Shown one piece after another: positions 41,507 through 50,928 of a stretch of DNA of 51,217 nt. The stretch covers positions 1-51,217 of the forward strand of contig NIUT01000209.1 of assembly GCA_002254365.1 (NCBI GenBank), read 5' to 3'. A model generated the notes under the pieces. The model saw only the letters and a program-made list of their open reading frames with translations. It had not been told where the DNA came from and did not search any database. Numbering within the stretch: position 1 is the stretch's first letter; each line of letters starts with the position of its first letter. The position numbers and the translations under genes are program-made. This stretch comes from Nitrospira sp. UW-LDO-01. Its GTDB lineage: Bacteria; Nitrospirota; Nitrospiria; Nitrospirales; Nitrospiraceae.

Positions 41507-41589
41507 GCAGCCTTGTGTTTCTTCAGAGGAGAGAACCCTCGGAGTGATAGTATACTGTCTGGGATGTAGGTGCGAGTGATGAGTACGTT

Positions 41590-42276
41590 ATGTTGCTCCG
41601 TAGAACTCTTGTTCTAATCGTGTTCGCCCTTGCCACAGTGTCCTGGTACCTTACACCAGCAAGGGCTTCTTCCTCTACGCTGGATACCAGACCGAGGATC
41701 GTGGCCTTTGGAGACAGTCTGACTGCGGGACTTGGGGTATCAGCTGAGGAGTCATACCCGGCCCAATTACAACGACGGCTCGATGTACTCGGGTACACGT
41801 ATCGGGTCATCAATGCCGGGGTGAGTGGTGACACGACCGCCGGAGGCCTGCGACGTGTGTCGTGGATCCTCACGAACAAACCGGACCTCGTCATTCTTGA
41901 ATTGGGTGCGAACGATGGACTCAGAGGACTCAGCGTCGACCAAACGCAGCACAACCTTCGCGAGATAATTCAACGGTTGCGAGGGGCTGGTGTAGGGATC
42001 GTATTGGCCGGGATGAAATTGCCACCGAATTATGGTCAGGACTACACGATGAGATTCGAAGCCATGTATCGGACTGTGGCAAGAGAACAGCAGGTGCCCT
42101 TCATCCCCTTTTTTCTTGAAGGGGTTGGCGGGAGCTCTTCACTGAATCAGGCTGACGGTATTCACCCGACCGGCGAGGGGTACAAGGTCGTCGTGGAGAA
42201 TCTACTCAAGACCCTCATACCAATATTAAACGAAAAACCACAGAAGCTCAGCTTCTTACTCAACAGGGTTGAGTAA
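41590..42276 (+). CDS. SGNH/GDSL arylesterase (TesA-like)
   Basis: IVAFGDSLTAGLGVSAEESYPAQLQ; ELGANDGLRG; DGIHPTGEGY. Confidence 0.95.
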   Translation: MLLRRTLVLIVFALATVSWYLTPARASSSTLDTRPRIVAFGDSLTAGLGVSAEESYPAQLQRRLDVLGYTYRVINAGVSGDTTAGGLRRVSWILTNKPDLVILELGANDGLRGLSVDQTQHNLREIIQRLRGAGVGIVLAGMKLPPNYGQDYTMRFEAMYRTVAREQQVPFIPFFLEGVGGSSSLNQADGIHPTGEGYKVVVENLLKTLIPILNEKPQKLSFLLNRVE

Positions 42277-42283
42277 GAAGCTG
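42249..42283. other. Perfect 16-bp-stem hairpin overlapping the tesA-like stop codon
   Basis: CAGCTTCTTACTCAAC-AGG-GTTGAGTAAGAAGCTG. Confidence 0.85.
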
Positions 42284-42348
42284 TTCGTCCAGCTCTCAAG
42301 CAGCACAAGAATAGCAGACCCTACGGTGGATCCCCAAACCGTGAGGGC

Positions 42349-42528
42349 TTAGGACTTCTTAAAAAACGTGTCGTAGACGCCGTAAATGAGAACGATCGCG
42401 ATCAGGGTGTAATACAGGCCGGTGACCCCGCTATAATCCGGAGGCCCTTCCGACACATTTGCCATCGCTGGCAATGCTTGGACCAGTAAGGCCCCGGTGA
42501 AGAGTCCGGCTCGTGAAAATAACTGCAT
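42349..42528 (-). CDS. Small exported/membrane protein, unknown
   Basis: 59 aa: signal peptide ending PAMA, then one TM helix GLYYTLIAIVLIYGVYDTFFKKS. Confidence 0.6.
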   Translation of the reverse strand: MQLFSRAGLFTGALLVQALPAMANVSEGPPDYSGVTGLYYTLIAIVLIYGVYDTFFKKS

Positions 42529-42652
42529 CATCTTCTTCCCCCTTCTAAATCCACAGAAGACAAAAAGTGGCCACATTTTACTGGACATCGACCGGATGGT
42601 GCAAGGGGCAGCACCGGATGGGGAGAAAGGCAGGGAGAGGAAGAAAAACCCG

Positions 42653-43555
42653 TTATGGTTGAGGAGTTGTCTTGGCTACGGCCTGAAGTTCCTCGGCGAC
42701 TTCCTTGAAGGACGTTGCCACCTTGTCAAAGTGGGACCCTTTCTCTAGAATTTCACGGGCTGCCATACGAATCTGCTCATCGTATTGTGCTACCTCGTTC
42801 GTCAATTCTCCGAGCTTCGTGAGGCTGGCCCGGTAGGTGATGACTTCACGCTCAAGATCTCGTGTGGTCGTCTGGGCAGTTTTGAGTTCTGCCACGGAGG
42901 CCTGGAGCTGTTGCGTGAGACGTCCGGCGTAAGCTTTACGATCTCGCAGTTCTGCCTCTAAAGTCGCTAACACCTCCTCTGTTTCCCGGCGCCGATCCTC
43001 TAGGCTCTTGATCGCGAGGATCCATGCGGAAACCTCTCCAGCTTCGATGACGGGAGAGGGAGGCAGCGGCTGTTCTTTTTCAATGGCCTTCATCGCTGGC
43101 TGCAACCATTCAACAAATTTCAGGATCTCACTTAGTTTAATATCGGCCACGGACGACTGCAAGGTCAAAGGTGAGGGTCTGTGAGCATGGTTGGTCTGTG
43201 GCCGGGATGGGGATTCCTTCTGGATGCCCGATGTAGAGGACGCTTGGGGAGTGCTCCATCGATGGTACTCCAGTAAGACAGCGATAGAGTGGCGACACAA
43301 GGGCTCTTCTGGTACGGAGCAGGAGCATGCTGAAAAGAGGTATCCGTCCTTTAGATTGACGCGTTGCTCGTAGAGACCGGCGTTACCGATTACGGTTGAC
43401 GAAATCTGAGAGTCGCTTGCTTCGGCAATGCGGACCCTCTTCTCCGTCACGTATTGGCAGGCGACGTGGTAGGCAGCAGCCTCCGAGACCGCCTGAATCA
43501 TTTGTGGAACCAACAGATTGAGTTGTTCAGCACTACAGGGAATTTTGTTTGTCAT
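42653..43555 (-). CDS. SWIM-type zinc-finger-like protein with C-terminal coiled coil
   Basis: SACSCSVPEEPLCRHSIAVLLEY (CxCx8CxH); long heptad region ETEEVLATLEAELRDRKAYAGRLTQQLQ. Confidence 0.65.
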   Translation of the reverse strand: MTNKIPCSAEQLNLLVPQMIQAVSEAAAYHVACQYVTEKRVRIAEASDSQISSTVIGNAGLYEQRVNLKDGYLFSACSCSVPEEPLCRHSIAVLLEYHRWSTPQASSTSGIQKESPSRPQTNHAHRPSPLTLQSSVADIKLSEILKFVEWLQPAMKAIEKEQPLPPSPVIEAGEVSAWILAIKSLEDRRRETEEVLATLEAELRDRKAYAGRLTQQLQASVAELKTAQTTTRDLEREVITYRASLTKLGELTNEVAQYDEQIRMAAREILEKGSHFDKVATSFKEVAEELQAVAKTTPQP

Positions 43556-43688
43556 GGGGTGAGTCCTTGATGCTCCTCTGAAGGCCATGATGGCGTCAGT
43601 TTGACGACCGACCTGGAGAGTGTCAATTAGTCTTTAGTATCGTACCCCCTTGCAGTAGAGGAGCGGTTGGACAGATAGGGAAATGACA

Positions 43689-44693
43689 CTATTTGCAAGG
43701 TTTGGTGGGGTTTGGTTTTCCCATCGGGGTCAACCAGATATAGTCTGCGATGGGATCGTCCAGATGGGCTTGAACGTCTTCGGCCCGGCTTGGTTCGAAT
43801 GACATCATGTAGACGGTTGTTTGCGTGACGTCGCCGGACAGTCGTCTCGCCACGCGCTTCGGGACTGGGAGACCATATTGGATGTGTCCGCCCCCTGTGT
43901 AGCTCAAGATGATGCGGCGCAACCCGTCTGCAGCACGACGGATTTCCTCCTGTCTCTGGACCAGAGTCTTGGCCATACCCTCATCACGGACCATCGACGC
44001 CTCATACATCGTTCGATAGTGTTCCTCTGTTCCGCCATGGCACCGACGCAGCTGATCGATGATTTTGGTGTGGTACGCGGGATCATCGACAATCTCTTCC
44101 TGAGACATGCCTGATGCCGCCCACTCGGGTTCGAGTTTTACCGGTTCCAGCCCAAACTTTAGGATACGGCGGATCAGTGGCTTCGGTGGATTCATGGCAC
44201 GGACAGGCAGCTGCCGCTCGCGAGCAAATGTGACGAGCGGCCCATAGTCGCTAAACTCCCCCCCCCAGTTTTGCTTCCAACGTACCTCTTCCAAAAACTC
44301 GTCCGACATCGCCTGGATGCCGGAGACATAGGAGTCTAAGGCCTCTTGACCGTCCCACCCAAACATTTCCATGCCGATGGTGGGGTAAATCCGATCTGCG
44401 AGCAGCTGGTTTAAGACTTTCAAGGCGGCGTCAATATGGTAGGGGTTGTGGTGTTCTTCGCCCAGATAGATAATCTCTGCCTGCTCCAGAGCCTTGATCC
44501 ATTCAGGAAAGGCGACAACGTGGCCTGTTCGGGTATCGATGATATGCCAGGGCTGCCATGTCACGGCTGGTTCGACTGTCGGTGAGTCAAGCGGTGGTAT
44601 AGCACCGCTTGTGGAAGCAATGAGGAACCAGAGCACGAAACTCAGAGCCAGGACAATCCCCCTACATCGACGCAGGGCTAGCCACGTACGCAT
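43689..44693 (-). CDS. ChaN-family (heme-binding/uptake-like) protein
   Basis: IIYLGEEHHNPYHIDAALKVLNQL; GMEMFGWDGQEALDSYVSG; GGGHIQYGLPVPKRVAR. Confidence 0.88.
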   Translation of the reverse strand: MRTWLALRRCRGIVLALSFVLWFLIASTSGAIPPLDSPTVEPAVTWQPWHIIDTRTGHVVAFPEWIKALEQAEIIYLGEEHHNPYHIDAALKVLNQLLADRIYPTIGMEMFGWDGQEALDSYVSGIQAMSDEFLEEVRWKQNWGGEFSDYGPLVTFARERQLPVRAMNPPKPLIRRILKFGLEPVKLEPEWAASGMSQEEIVDDPAYHTKIIDQLRRCHGGTEEHYRTMYEASMVRDEGMAKTLVQRQEEIRRAADGLRRIILSYTGGGHIQYGLPVPKRVARRLSGDVTQTTVYMMSFEPSRAEDVQAHLDDPIADYIWLTPMGKPNPTKPCK

Positions 44694-44820
44694 AGGGCAC
44701 TCCTACCATACTGCGGCTCAGACGAACAAGCTGTCTTGACGGCAAAGTCGGTGGCCCACTATGCTGGTCCATCGGAAGAGATGTGTGCGTTCTCACCGTC
44801 AACGACCTGTTGCCTTCCCC

Positions 44821-46131
44821 ATGAACTCCGCTGACCCGTTCGAGTCATTTCGCCGTCACGTTAGTCGGCAGGCTCACCGTGTTCCTAAACAGTGGGATGC
44901 TTCAAGGGGACTGCTCGAAAAAAGGACGTTCACCTCGACGGTCGATAGCCTCGTCTCTGCTATTAAAGAACAGCCACTTCCGGACAGTGTGAAAACGATC
45001 TTGCTCCAATTGTTTGAGGAGAAACGACCACAGCGTGTGCAAGATCTCGACGGAGAGTATCTCAAACGGGTGACGGGTCTTCCGCCTGCCAAGGCCATGC
45101 GGGCACTCACCATTGCATTTGGTTTAGTGCCTGCGCCGGCCTCGAAATGGCCGATGAGCTCCCTCTCGAGTGAGGCAATAGAAGGAGTAGTGCGTGGCCT
45201 TACCAATCCGTTCGATCTCCTCATGCATGCTGATGTGGCCTCTGTGCTCGATATTGGCACGGGGGACCTATCGTTCGCCGAAGAACTCGCCGATCAGTAT
45301 GGGCCCCCGCTCCATCAGCGGGATCGGCCCCTTATTCTCCATGGGGTGGATCGGCTCGATCCGCAATCACAGTTAGGAGGCCCCCTTCACGCCGATTCAG
45401 GCAGACTGCACAAGTTACAACAGAGACAGGGGTTCTCCTTCGCCTTTTTCGGCCATCAGGACGTATTCAATCTGAATGAGCTCGATGGGCGTGACCTCCT
45501 CGCGCCGCGTTATACCGTGGCCACCTGTTGGGCTCCGGCCACGCCGACGTTTGCGTACGAACCGAGTCGGCTCTCGCCTGCGGTCATTCACGAGGAGCTG
45601 CAACGGACCAAGGGCGCCTTTCGCCTGACGTATTTTGGGAAAGAACCGGCGTTGGAAGTTCTGCACGGGACTCGTGCCCTGCTCTTCCCACCCTGGAAGT
45701 TTGATGTCATTGGCCCGCTGGCGTTGCTGCAGCTGCTCGTCCAGCGGGGCTCTCTCGTGGTGCTGGGTTCTGTGGACGACCAGGTGTTTTGGGAAATCCT
45801 GGCCCAGTTGCTGGATGATCCACGCTATCGTCCCCAGGACGAACCGTTTCATGCGGGAAACCTTCCTGCCATATTTGGTGGGATCTACGATCAGCTTACG
45901 AGCCTACCGATTGGTGCGTCAGTGGTGCTCGCCGACCTAGGAATCCTTCGACGTCGGTTGCCTCCTGCGGATCGGTCGGCTTCCACAGATCAATCGACCG
46001 GGCTCTTTCGCTACGTTCGCATCAGTCGTGGCGCCACCTTCGCAGACATGCCTGCCAGTAGTACCGCGCGAAAGTTTTCAGCCATGACCGAGGAAGTGCC
46101 GCCCTGGCTGCTTACGCTTGTTCCGGCGTAA
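44821..46131 (+). CDS. Uncharacterised protein with a SAM-methyltransferase-like motif
   Basis: VASVLDIGTGDLSFAEELAD resembles methyltransferase motif I; no other clear family. Confidence 0.55.
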   Translation: MNSADPFESFRRHVSRQAHRVPKQWDASRGLLEKRTFTSTVDSLVSAIKEQPLPDSVKTILLQLFEEKRPQRVQDLDGEYLKRVTGLPPAKAMRALTIAFGLVPAPASKWPMSSLSSEAIEGVVRGLTNPFDLLMHADVASVLDIGTGDLSFAEELADQYGPPLHQRDRPLILHGVDRLDPQSQLGGPLHADSGRLHKLQQRQGFSFAFFGHQDVFNLNELDGRDLLAPRYTVATCWAPATPTFAYEPSRLSPAVIHEELQRTKGAFRLTYFGKEPALEVLHGTRALLFPPWKFDVIGPLALLQLLVQRGSLVVLGSVDDQVFWEILAQLLDDPRYRPQDEPFHAGNLPAIFGGIYDQLTSLPIGASVVLADLGILRRRLPPADRSASTDQSTGLFRYVRISRGATFADMPASSTARKFSAMTEEVPPWLLTLVPA

Positions 46132-46271
46132 GTTAGGTGGAATTCAGCGTTGGTGCGATCTCACAGACGTGCGAATCACGCGATTCATTGACCGTCTTCA
46201 GGCCCTTTGCTAGACTTCGATCGTGTCCGATCACCACGCACTTCTCCAGTATTCCAGACGCTAATCCCATC

Positions 46272-47213
46272 ATGACTTCTACGGAGACCATCCGGGCCAT
46301 TCAGGAGAACATTGCTCGGGTGATCAAAGGGAAACCCCATGTCATCGAGATGTGCCTCGTCGCACTGCTCGCTCGCGGGCATCTTCTTCTCGAAGATGTT
46401 CCGGGAGTCGGCAAAACCACGCTGGCTCACAGCCTTGCACGATCGTTGGACTGCTCGTTCAAACGCATTCAATTTACAAGCGATCTGCTGCCGTCTGACA
46501 TTGTGGGCGTGTCGATTTTCAATCGACAGAAGCAGGCGTTTGAGTTCATCCCCGGACCCATTTTCGCGAATATAGTCCTGGCGGATGAAATCAATCGTAC
46601 GACGCCGAAGACTCAGAGCAGCCTGTTGGAGGCGATGAGTGAGGCGCAGATTTCGTTCGACAATAAGACCTATCCGCTCAGTCCGCCGTTTATGGTCATC
46701 GCGACACAAAACCCTGCTGAGTATCATGGAACCTTCCCACTTCCGGAGTCACAACTCGACCGGTTCTTGATGAGGCTGCGCATCGGCTATCCGGTACCGG
46801 AAGAGGAGAAGAAAGTTCTTGAACGAGCCTCGTCTCTGCACCCAGCTGAAGAGTTGCTCCCACTGTTGACTGCTCCAGAGGTGGTCCAGCTTCAGGACCA
46901 GGTCGACAAGGTCTTTATGGAGGAAAGCCTGACCGACTATCTCCTAGCCGTTGTCCAGAGTACCAGGCAGTCCGAGCTCCTGGCCCTCGGGGTGAGCACA
47001 AGGGGAGCGCTCGCATTGAGTCGCGCAGCGAAAGCCCTGGCGCTCGTGCGCGGACGAACCTATTGCCTGCCGGACGATATTAAAGAGCTCGCTCCGATCG
47101 TGCTGTCTCACCGCATCATGGTGGCACGTCAGGCAGGTCTTCACCAACGAAGTTTTGAGCAAGCTGAACGCATCATCCGCGATTTAGTCGACACGATTCC
47201 TGTGCCGGTCTAG
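46272..47213 (+). CDS. MoxR-family AAA+ ATPase
   Basis: LLLEDVPGVGKTTLAHSLARSL; FIPGPIFANIVLADEINRTTPKTQSSLLEAM. Confidence 0.96.
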   Translation: MTSTETIRAIQENIARVIKGKPHVIEMCLVALLARGHLLLEDVPGVGKTTLAHSLARSLDCSFKRIQFTSDLLPSDIVGVSIFNRQKQAFEFIPGPIFANIVLADEINRTTPKTQSSLLEAMSEAQISFDNKTYPLSPPFMVIATQNPAEYHGTFPLPESQLDRFLMRLRIGYPVPEEEKKVLERASSLHPAEELLPLLTAPEVVQLQDQVDKVFMEESLTDYLLAVVQSTRQSELLALGVSTRGALALSRAAKALALVRGRTYCLPDDIKELAPIVLSHRIMVARQAGLHQRSFEQAERIIRDLVDTIPVPV

Positions 47214-47403
47214 TCTGCATTATTCATGAACAGGTCTGTTGTAATTGCCGATTCGCTGTTGCGACAGGCTGGTAGCCTGCGGGTTTGCCCCACGGACTTC
47301 AGACGTCCTGCACGAGTACGTCTCAGCTCCTGCGGGCTCCGCGAGATGGTCTTACAACGCGGCTTGGCGATTTCTCGACGAACCGTGATGAATGATACGG
47401 GAC
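47211..47403. repeat. Degenerate copy 2 of the ATTATTCATGA inverted-repeat element
   Basis: TAGTCTGCATTATTCATGA 17/19 to the copy-1 terminus; far end GTGATGAATGATACGG; shared internal blocks. Confidence 0.7.
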
Positions 47404-47447
47404 CGTGCGTCTCTGTCCTTTGGTAGCCCTCTCAGAGTTGGTGGCAT

Positions 47448-48569
47448 ATGCCGTTTCAGTTGCCGACGTTCACCCATCGAGTCTTCCGGTATCGCTCCAC
47501 ACGGATCACGTCAGAAGGGCTCCAATTCCTGATCTTTGTGCTGGCAATCGGTATTGCGGCCATCAATACCGGGAATAACCTGTTTTATCTGCTCCTGGCC
47601 ATGATGTTGAGTCTCATTCTGATATCAGGCGTTGCGGCGGAATACTGCTTACGACGACTTGAAGTCCGACGACATCTGCCGGATCTCTTCTTTGTCAACA
47701 CTCCGGTCACCACTGCGATCGTGGTCAAAAACAGAAAGTCGCGATTAGCCAGTTTTTCGCTGACTCTGAGTGATGTCAGAGACAATCAATGCCTCTCCCC
47801 GAACCTGGAGATTCACTCCCTTCCTCCGGGCGCCAGTCAGGTGCTTTCCTACCAGCTGACTCCTACGCATCGTGGAAAATTGCTGTTGAACGGTGTGCGA
47901 ATCAGCACGGAGTTTCCCTTCGGGCTTTTCACAAAACGGGCGTTCTACCCGATGGAGGACACCGTCGTGGTGTGTCCTGAGCTCCAGCCGGTTCATGAAC
48001 GTCTTCTGCGTGGTCTCTTCGCTGCGGGGTACGAACAGGCCGTCCATCGACGGGGGCACGGCAACGATCTCTACAACCTTCGTCTGTACCAGGCGGGAGA
48101 TGACTCCCGAAGTATTCATTGGCCGACGACGGCACGGACCTCCCAGTTGACCATTCGAGAGACCGAGGCAGAGGAGCAACGCCGCGCGATCATCTGTGTT
48201 CCCACAAGTGCTCCGGCGAGTCATGACGCCCCGTTTGAGCGCGCTGTCTCGTTAGCTGCGTCCCTGGTTCAGCATTTGACTCACCACGGCTACTCCATTC
48301 AATTGCGTCTAGGATCAGAGCGCTCGTCGTTTGGCCAGGGAGAAGCGCATCGCCTTGACCTCCTTCGTATGCTGGGCCTCTGCCAACGGGTCATGCCCAC
48401 TGCAGAGTCCATGAAGAAAGACAACTGGACGGACACTCATTCCACGGTTGAAGGAGGCGGAGCGGTGATTGTCATACAAGCCTGGTCTGAATCTGAAGCA
48501 GGAGAGACTGAGCTTCCGTATATCCTGATCGATGGGGAACTCATTCCTGGAGCAGGCCATGCTGCTTAG
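47448..48569 (+). CDS. DUF58 domain protein
   Basis: GNNLFYLLLAMMLSLILISG N-terminus; GNDLYNLRLYQAGDDSRSIHWPTTART. Confidence 0.93.
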   Translation: MPFQLPTFTHRVFRYRSTRITSEGLQFLIFVLAIGIAAINTGNNLFYLLLAMMLSLILISGVAAEYCLRRLEVRRHLPDLFFVNTPVTTAIVVKNRKSRLASFSLTLSDVRDNQCLSPNLEIHSLPPGASQVLSYQLTPTHRGKLLLNGVRISTEFPFGLFTKRAFYPMEDTVVVCPELQPVHERLLRGLFAAGYEQAVHRRGHGNDLYNLRLYQAGDDSRSIHWPTTARTSQLTIRETEAEEQRRAIICVPTSAPASHDAPFERAVSLAASLVQHLTHHGYSIQLRLGSERSSFGQGEAHRLDLLRMLGLCQRVMPTAESMKKDNWTDTHSTVEGGGAVIVIQAWSESEAGETELPYILIDGELIPGAGHAA

Positions 48570-50757
48570 TCAAGCTCTTCATTTAACCTCCATCCTGCTG
48601 GCGTCTGCGTCCTTCATTGGACTGACGCTGGGGGCCGGGTTACCGGAGTGGCTGGCCGCACTGACCGGCGCGACGTTGATCGCAGTGCTCCTACGAAATA
48701 TGGGAATGAAGCCGGTCGATCGACTGACCACGCAGATGCCCGTGTCAGCAATTGGATGGAATCTGATCGTGCTCGGCGGCTTTGTGGGCTTTTGGATCGA
48801 CCTCCTGTGGGTCTCCGGTGATCTACTTCCAGCCGGACTACACTTCTTGATGATTTTGATGGTCATCAAGCTCTTCAACCTCCGACTTCGCCGCGACTAT
48901 CTGCATCTCTACGCGATCAGTCTGGTCGCAATGCTCGCCTCAGGATCTCTCACGACGGATCTGTGGTTCATCCCGATTTTTTCGATCTATCTTCTCGCCG
49001 GAGTCTGGACCCTTCTTCTGTTTCAGTTGACCAAGACGTCGGAGATCAGTGGCAATGCCTGGATGCCCGCGTCTATCCGACATGAGAGTCATGAAGGAGG
49101 CCACCGGGTTTCCCCACGGCTTTTTTGGATAGCGAATGGGTTGGCCTTTGGGGCCTTCCTCATAACCGTGATCATCTTCTTCACCATCCCACGGGTCAAC
49201 GCGGGGATTTACCAGAAAGGATTTGGGGAAAATCTTCGCATGTCCGGGTTTTCCGATAAGGTGAACTTAGGTGCAATTGGATCCATCAAGCGTGACCCCA
49301 GTATCGTGATGCGAGTCGAGTTGCCCAGGAACCCGCTGCATGATGCCAGACCGCTCTATATTCGAGGGATGTCCTTCGATCGGTACGATGGCAAGGTGTG
49401 GACGAATCAACTGAGCTATCGACGGAGTCTCATCGAGGAAAGCCCTGGTACCTTCACGTTTCGGGGAAAACGAACGGTCTCGCGGTCTCAGCTTGGTGAG
49501 GCGATCCAACAGAAAATTCTTCTAGAACCACTGGATACGCCGGTGTTGTTTGCCGCGCCGTTCATCGAAAGCGTGACAGGGATGTTTCCCAGTCTCTTCT
49601 TTGACGCAACCGGTGCAGTCTATTTACCCTTCCCGAGTTCGTCCCGAATCGAATATACCGTCGTGTCTCGTTCTAATGTGCTGGTCCCTGCGGATCTCGG
49701 GTCCGAGTCCGGGGTTTATCCCGAATCGGTGGTCAGGCAGTACTTGCAACTTTCCTTTCAGTCGGATCGCATCAACACACTGGCGGGAGAAGTGACGGAG
49801 AGGCAACAGGGCCCATATGAAAAGGCTACGGCGATTCAAGCGTATTTAACCCGTAACTACCGATACAGTCTGGATGCACCGCTTGCCGAGCAGCAACAAC
49901 CGCTCGAAGAATTTCTTTTCGCGAGAAAGACCGGGTACTGCGAGCACTACGCCACGGCGATGGTCATGATGCTTCGAACCGTTGGAATTCCCGCTCGTCT
50001 GGTGACAGGCTTCATGGCGACGGAATGGAACGAATACGGAAATTACTACGTCGTCAGACAGCAGGACGCCCATGCGTGGGTCGAAGTGTATTTGCCGCAT
50101 TCCGGGTGGATCAGGATGGATCCAACTCCCACCGAAGACAATCCAACGGCTGGAGGCCCGGTATGGAAAGTTCTTGGACCCATCGTGGATAACATCAAGC
50201 TCCAATGGAACCGATTGTTCGTACAGTATAGTGCAGCCGATCAACTGGCCGTCGTTCGCGAATTAAAAGCCGAAGGGATGTCGGTCCGAAACAAAGCACT
50301 GGATTCTATGACTGCCCTGTTCGGCGCCTTCATGACGATTTTGAGTGGGGTCGTGACCCACGATCTATCTCAGATCAGGATCGGGCTTCTGGGAGAGTTT
50401 CTTGGCTTCGCAGTGATAAGCCTCGCCATCTTTTTCTGGTTACGTAGGAGGCGACCGTGGGCAGCCTGGAGTCCCTGGAAAAAGGATCACGACAATGAGC
50501 TGGTCATCGCGCAATATTACCTTCGCATGCGCACCTATCTGGTCGGGCAGGGTTTTTCAAGCTCTACGGCTATCGCACCACTTGAGTTGGTCGAGATCAC
50601 TCAAGCTCGCTGGCGGGAAGCCCATTTTGCGGTGGCGTCGATTACAGAGCTGTATTGCCGGACCAGGTTCGGTCACATTCCGCTTACTCATGAAGACTTG
50701 AAGCGTGTGGAAGACCACCTCCATCGCCTACTGGAACTAAGGAAAGCGCCTCTGTGA
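48559..50757 (+). CDS. Transglutaminase-like membrane protein (TgpA-type, DUF3488)
   Basis: Multi-TM N-terminus; KTGYCEHYATAMVMMLRTVGIPARLVTGFM; DAHAWVEVYLP. Confidence 0.94.
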   Translation: MLLSQALHLTSILLASASFIGLTLGAGLPEWLAALTGATLIAVLLRNMGMKPVDRLTTQMPVSAIGWNLIVLGGFVGFWIDLLWVSGDLLPAGLHFLMILMVIKLFNLRLRRDYLHLYAISLVAMLASGSLTTDLWFIPIFSIYLLAGVWTLLLFQLTKTSEISGNAWMPASIRHESHEGGHRVSPRLFWIANGLAFGAFLITVIIFFTIPRVNAGIYQKGFGENLRMSGFSDKVNLGAIGSIKRDPSIVMRVELPRNPLHDARPLYIRGMSFDRYDGKVWTNQLSYRRSLIEESPGTFTFRGKRTVSRSQLGEAIQQKILLEPLDTPVLFAAPFIESVTGMFPSLFFDATGAVYLPFPSSSRIEYTVVSRSNVLVPADLGSESGVYPESVVRQYLQLSFQSDRINTLAGEVTERQQGPYEKATAIQAYLTRNYRYSLDAPLAEQQQPLEEFLFARKTGYCEHYATAMVMMLRTVGIPARLVTGFMATEWNEYGNYYVVRQQDAHAWVEVYLPHSGWIRMDPTPTEDNPTAGGPVWKVLGPIVDNIKLQWNRLFVQYSAADQLAVVRELKAEGMSVRNKALDSMTALFGAFMTILSGVVTHDLSQIRIGLLGEFLGFAVISLAIFFWLRRRRPWAAWSPWKKDHDNELVIAQYYLRMRTYLVGQGFSSSTAIAPLELVEITQARWREAHFAVASITELYCRTRFGHIPLTHEDLKRVEDHLHRLLELRKAPL

Positions 50758-50853
50758 AGCGCTAAGCCCCGACAAGCCCCAGATCTCGATTCTATCGGCG
50801 GGCAAGCACAAATCTAAATTTTAGGGCAGGGGAAGGATCGTTTGGCAAGAAGT

Positions 50854-50928
50854 TGGAGCGGGAAAAGGGATTTGAACCCTCGACCCTCGCCTTGGCAAGG
50901 CGATGCTCTACCACTGAGCTATTCCCGC
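50854..50928 (-). tRNA. tRNA-Gly (anticodon GCC), CCA encoded
   Basis: GCGGGAATAGCTCAGTGGTAGAGCATCGCCTTGCCAAGGCGAGGGTCGAGGGTTCAAATCCCTTTTCCCGCTCCA. Confidence 0.97.

Noticed and set aside
38085-42276. ybbP-ybbA divergent from a tesA-like gene as a novel cluster
   Set aside because: The same arrangement is conserved in other bacteria, including Escherichia coli
46272-50757. MoxR-DUF58-transglutaminase operon as a novel system
   Set aside because: This arrangement is widespread and well known; only the embedded repeat is unusual
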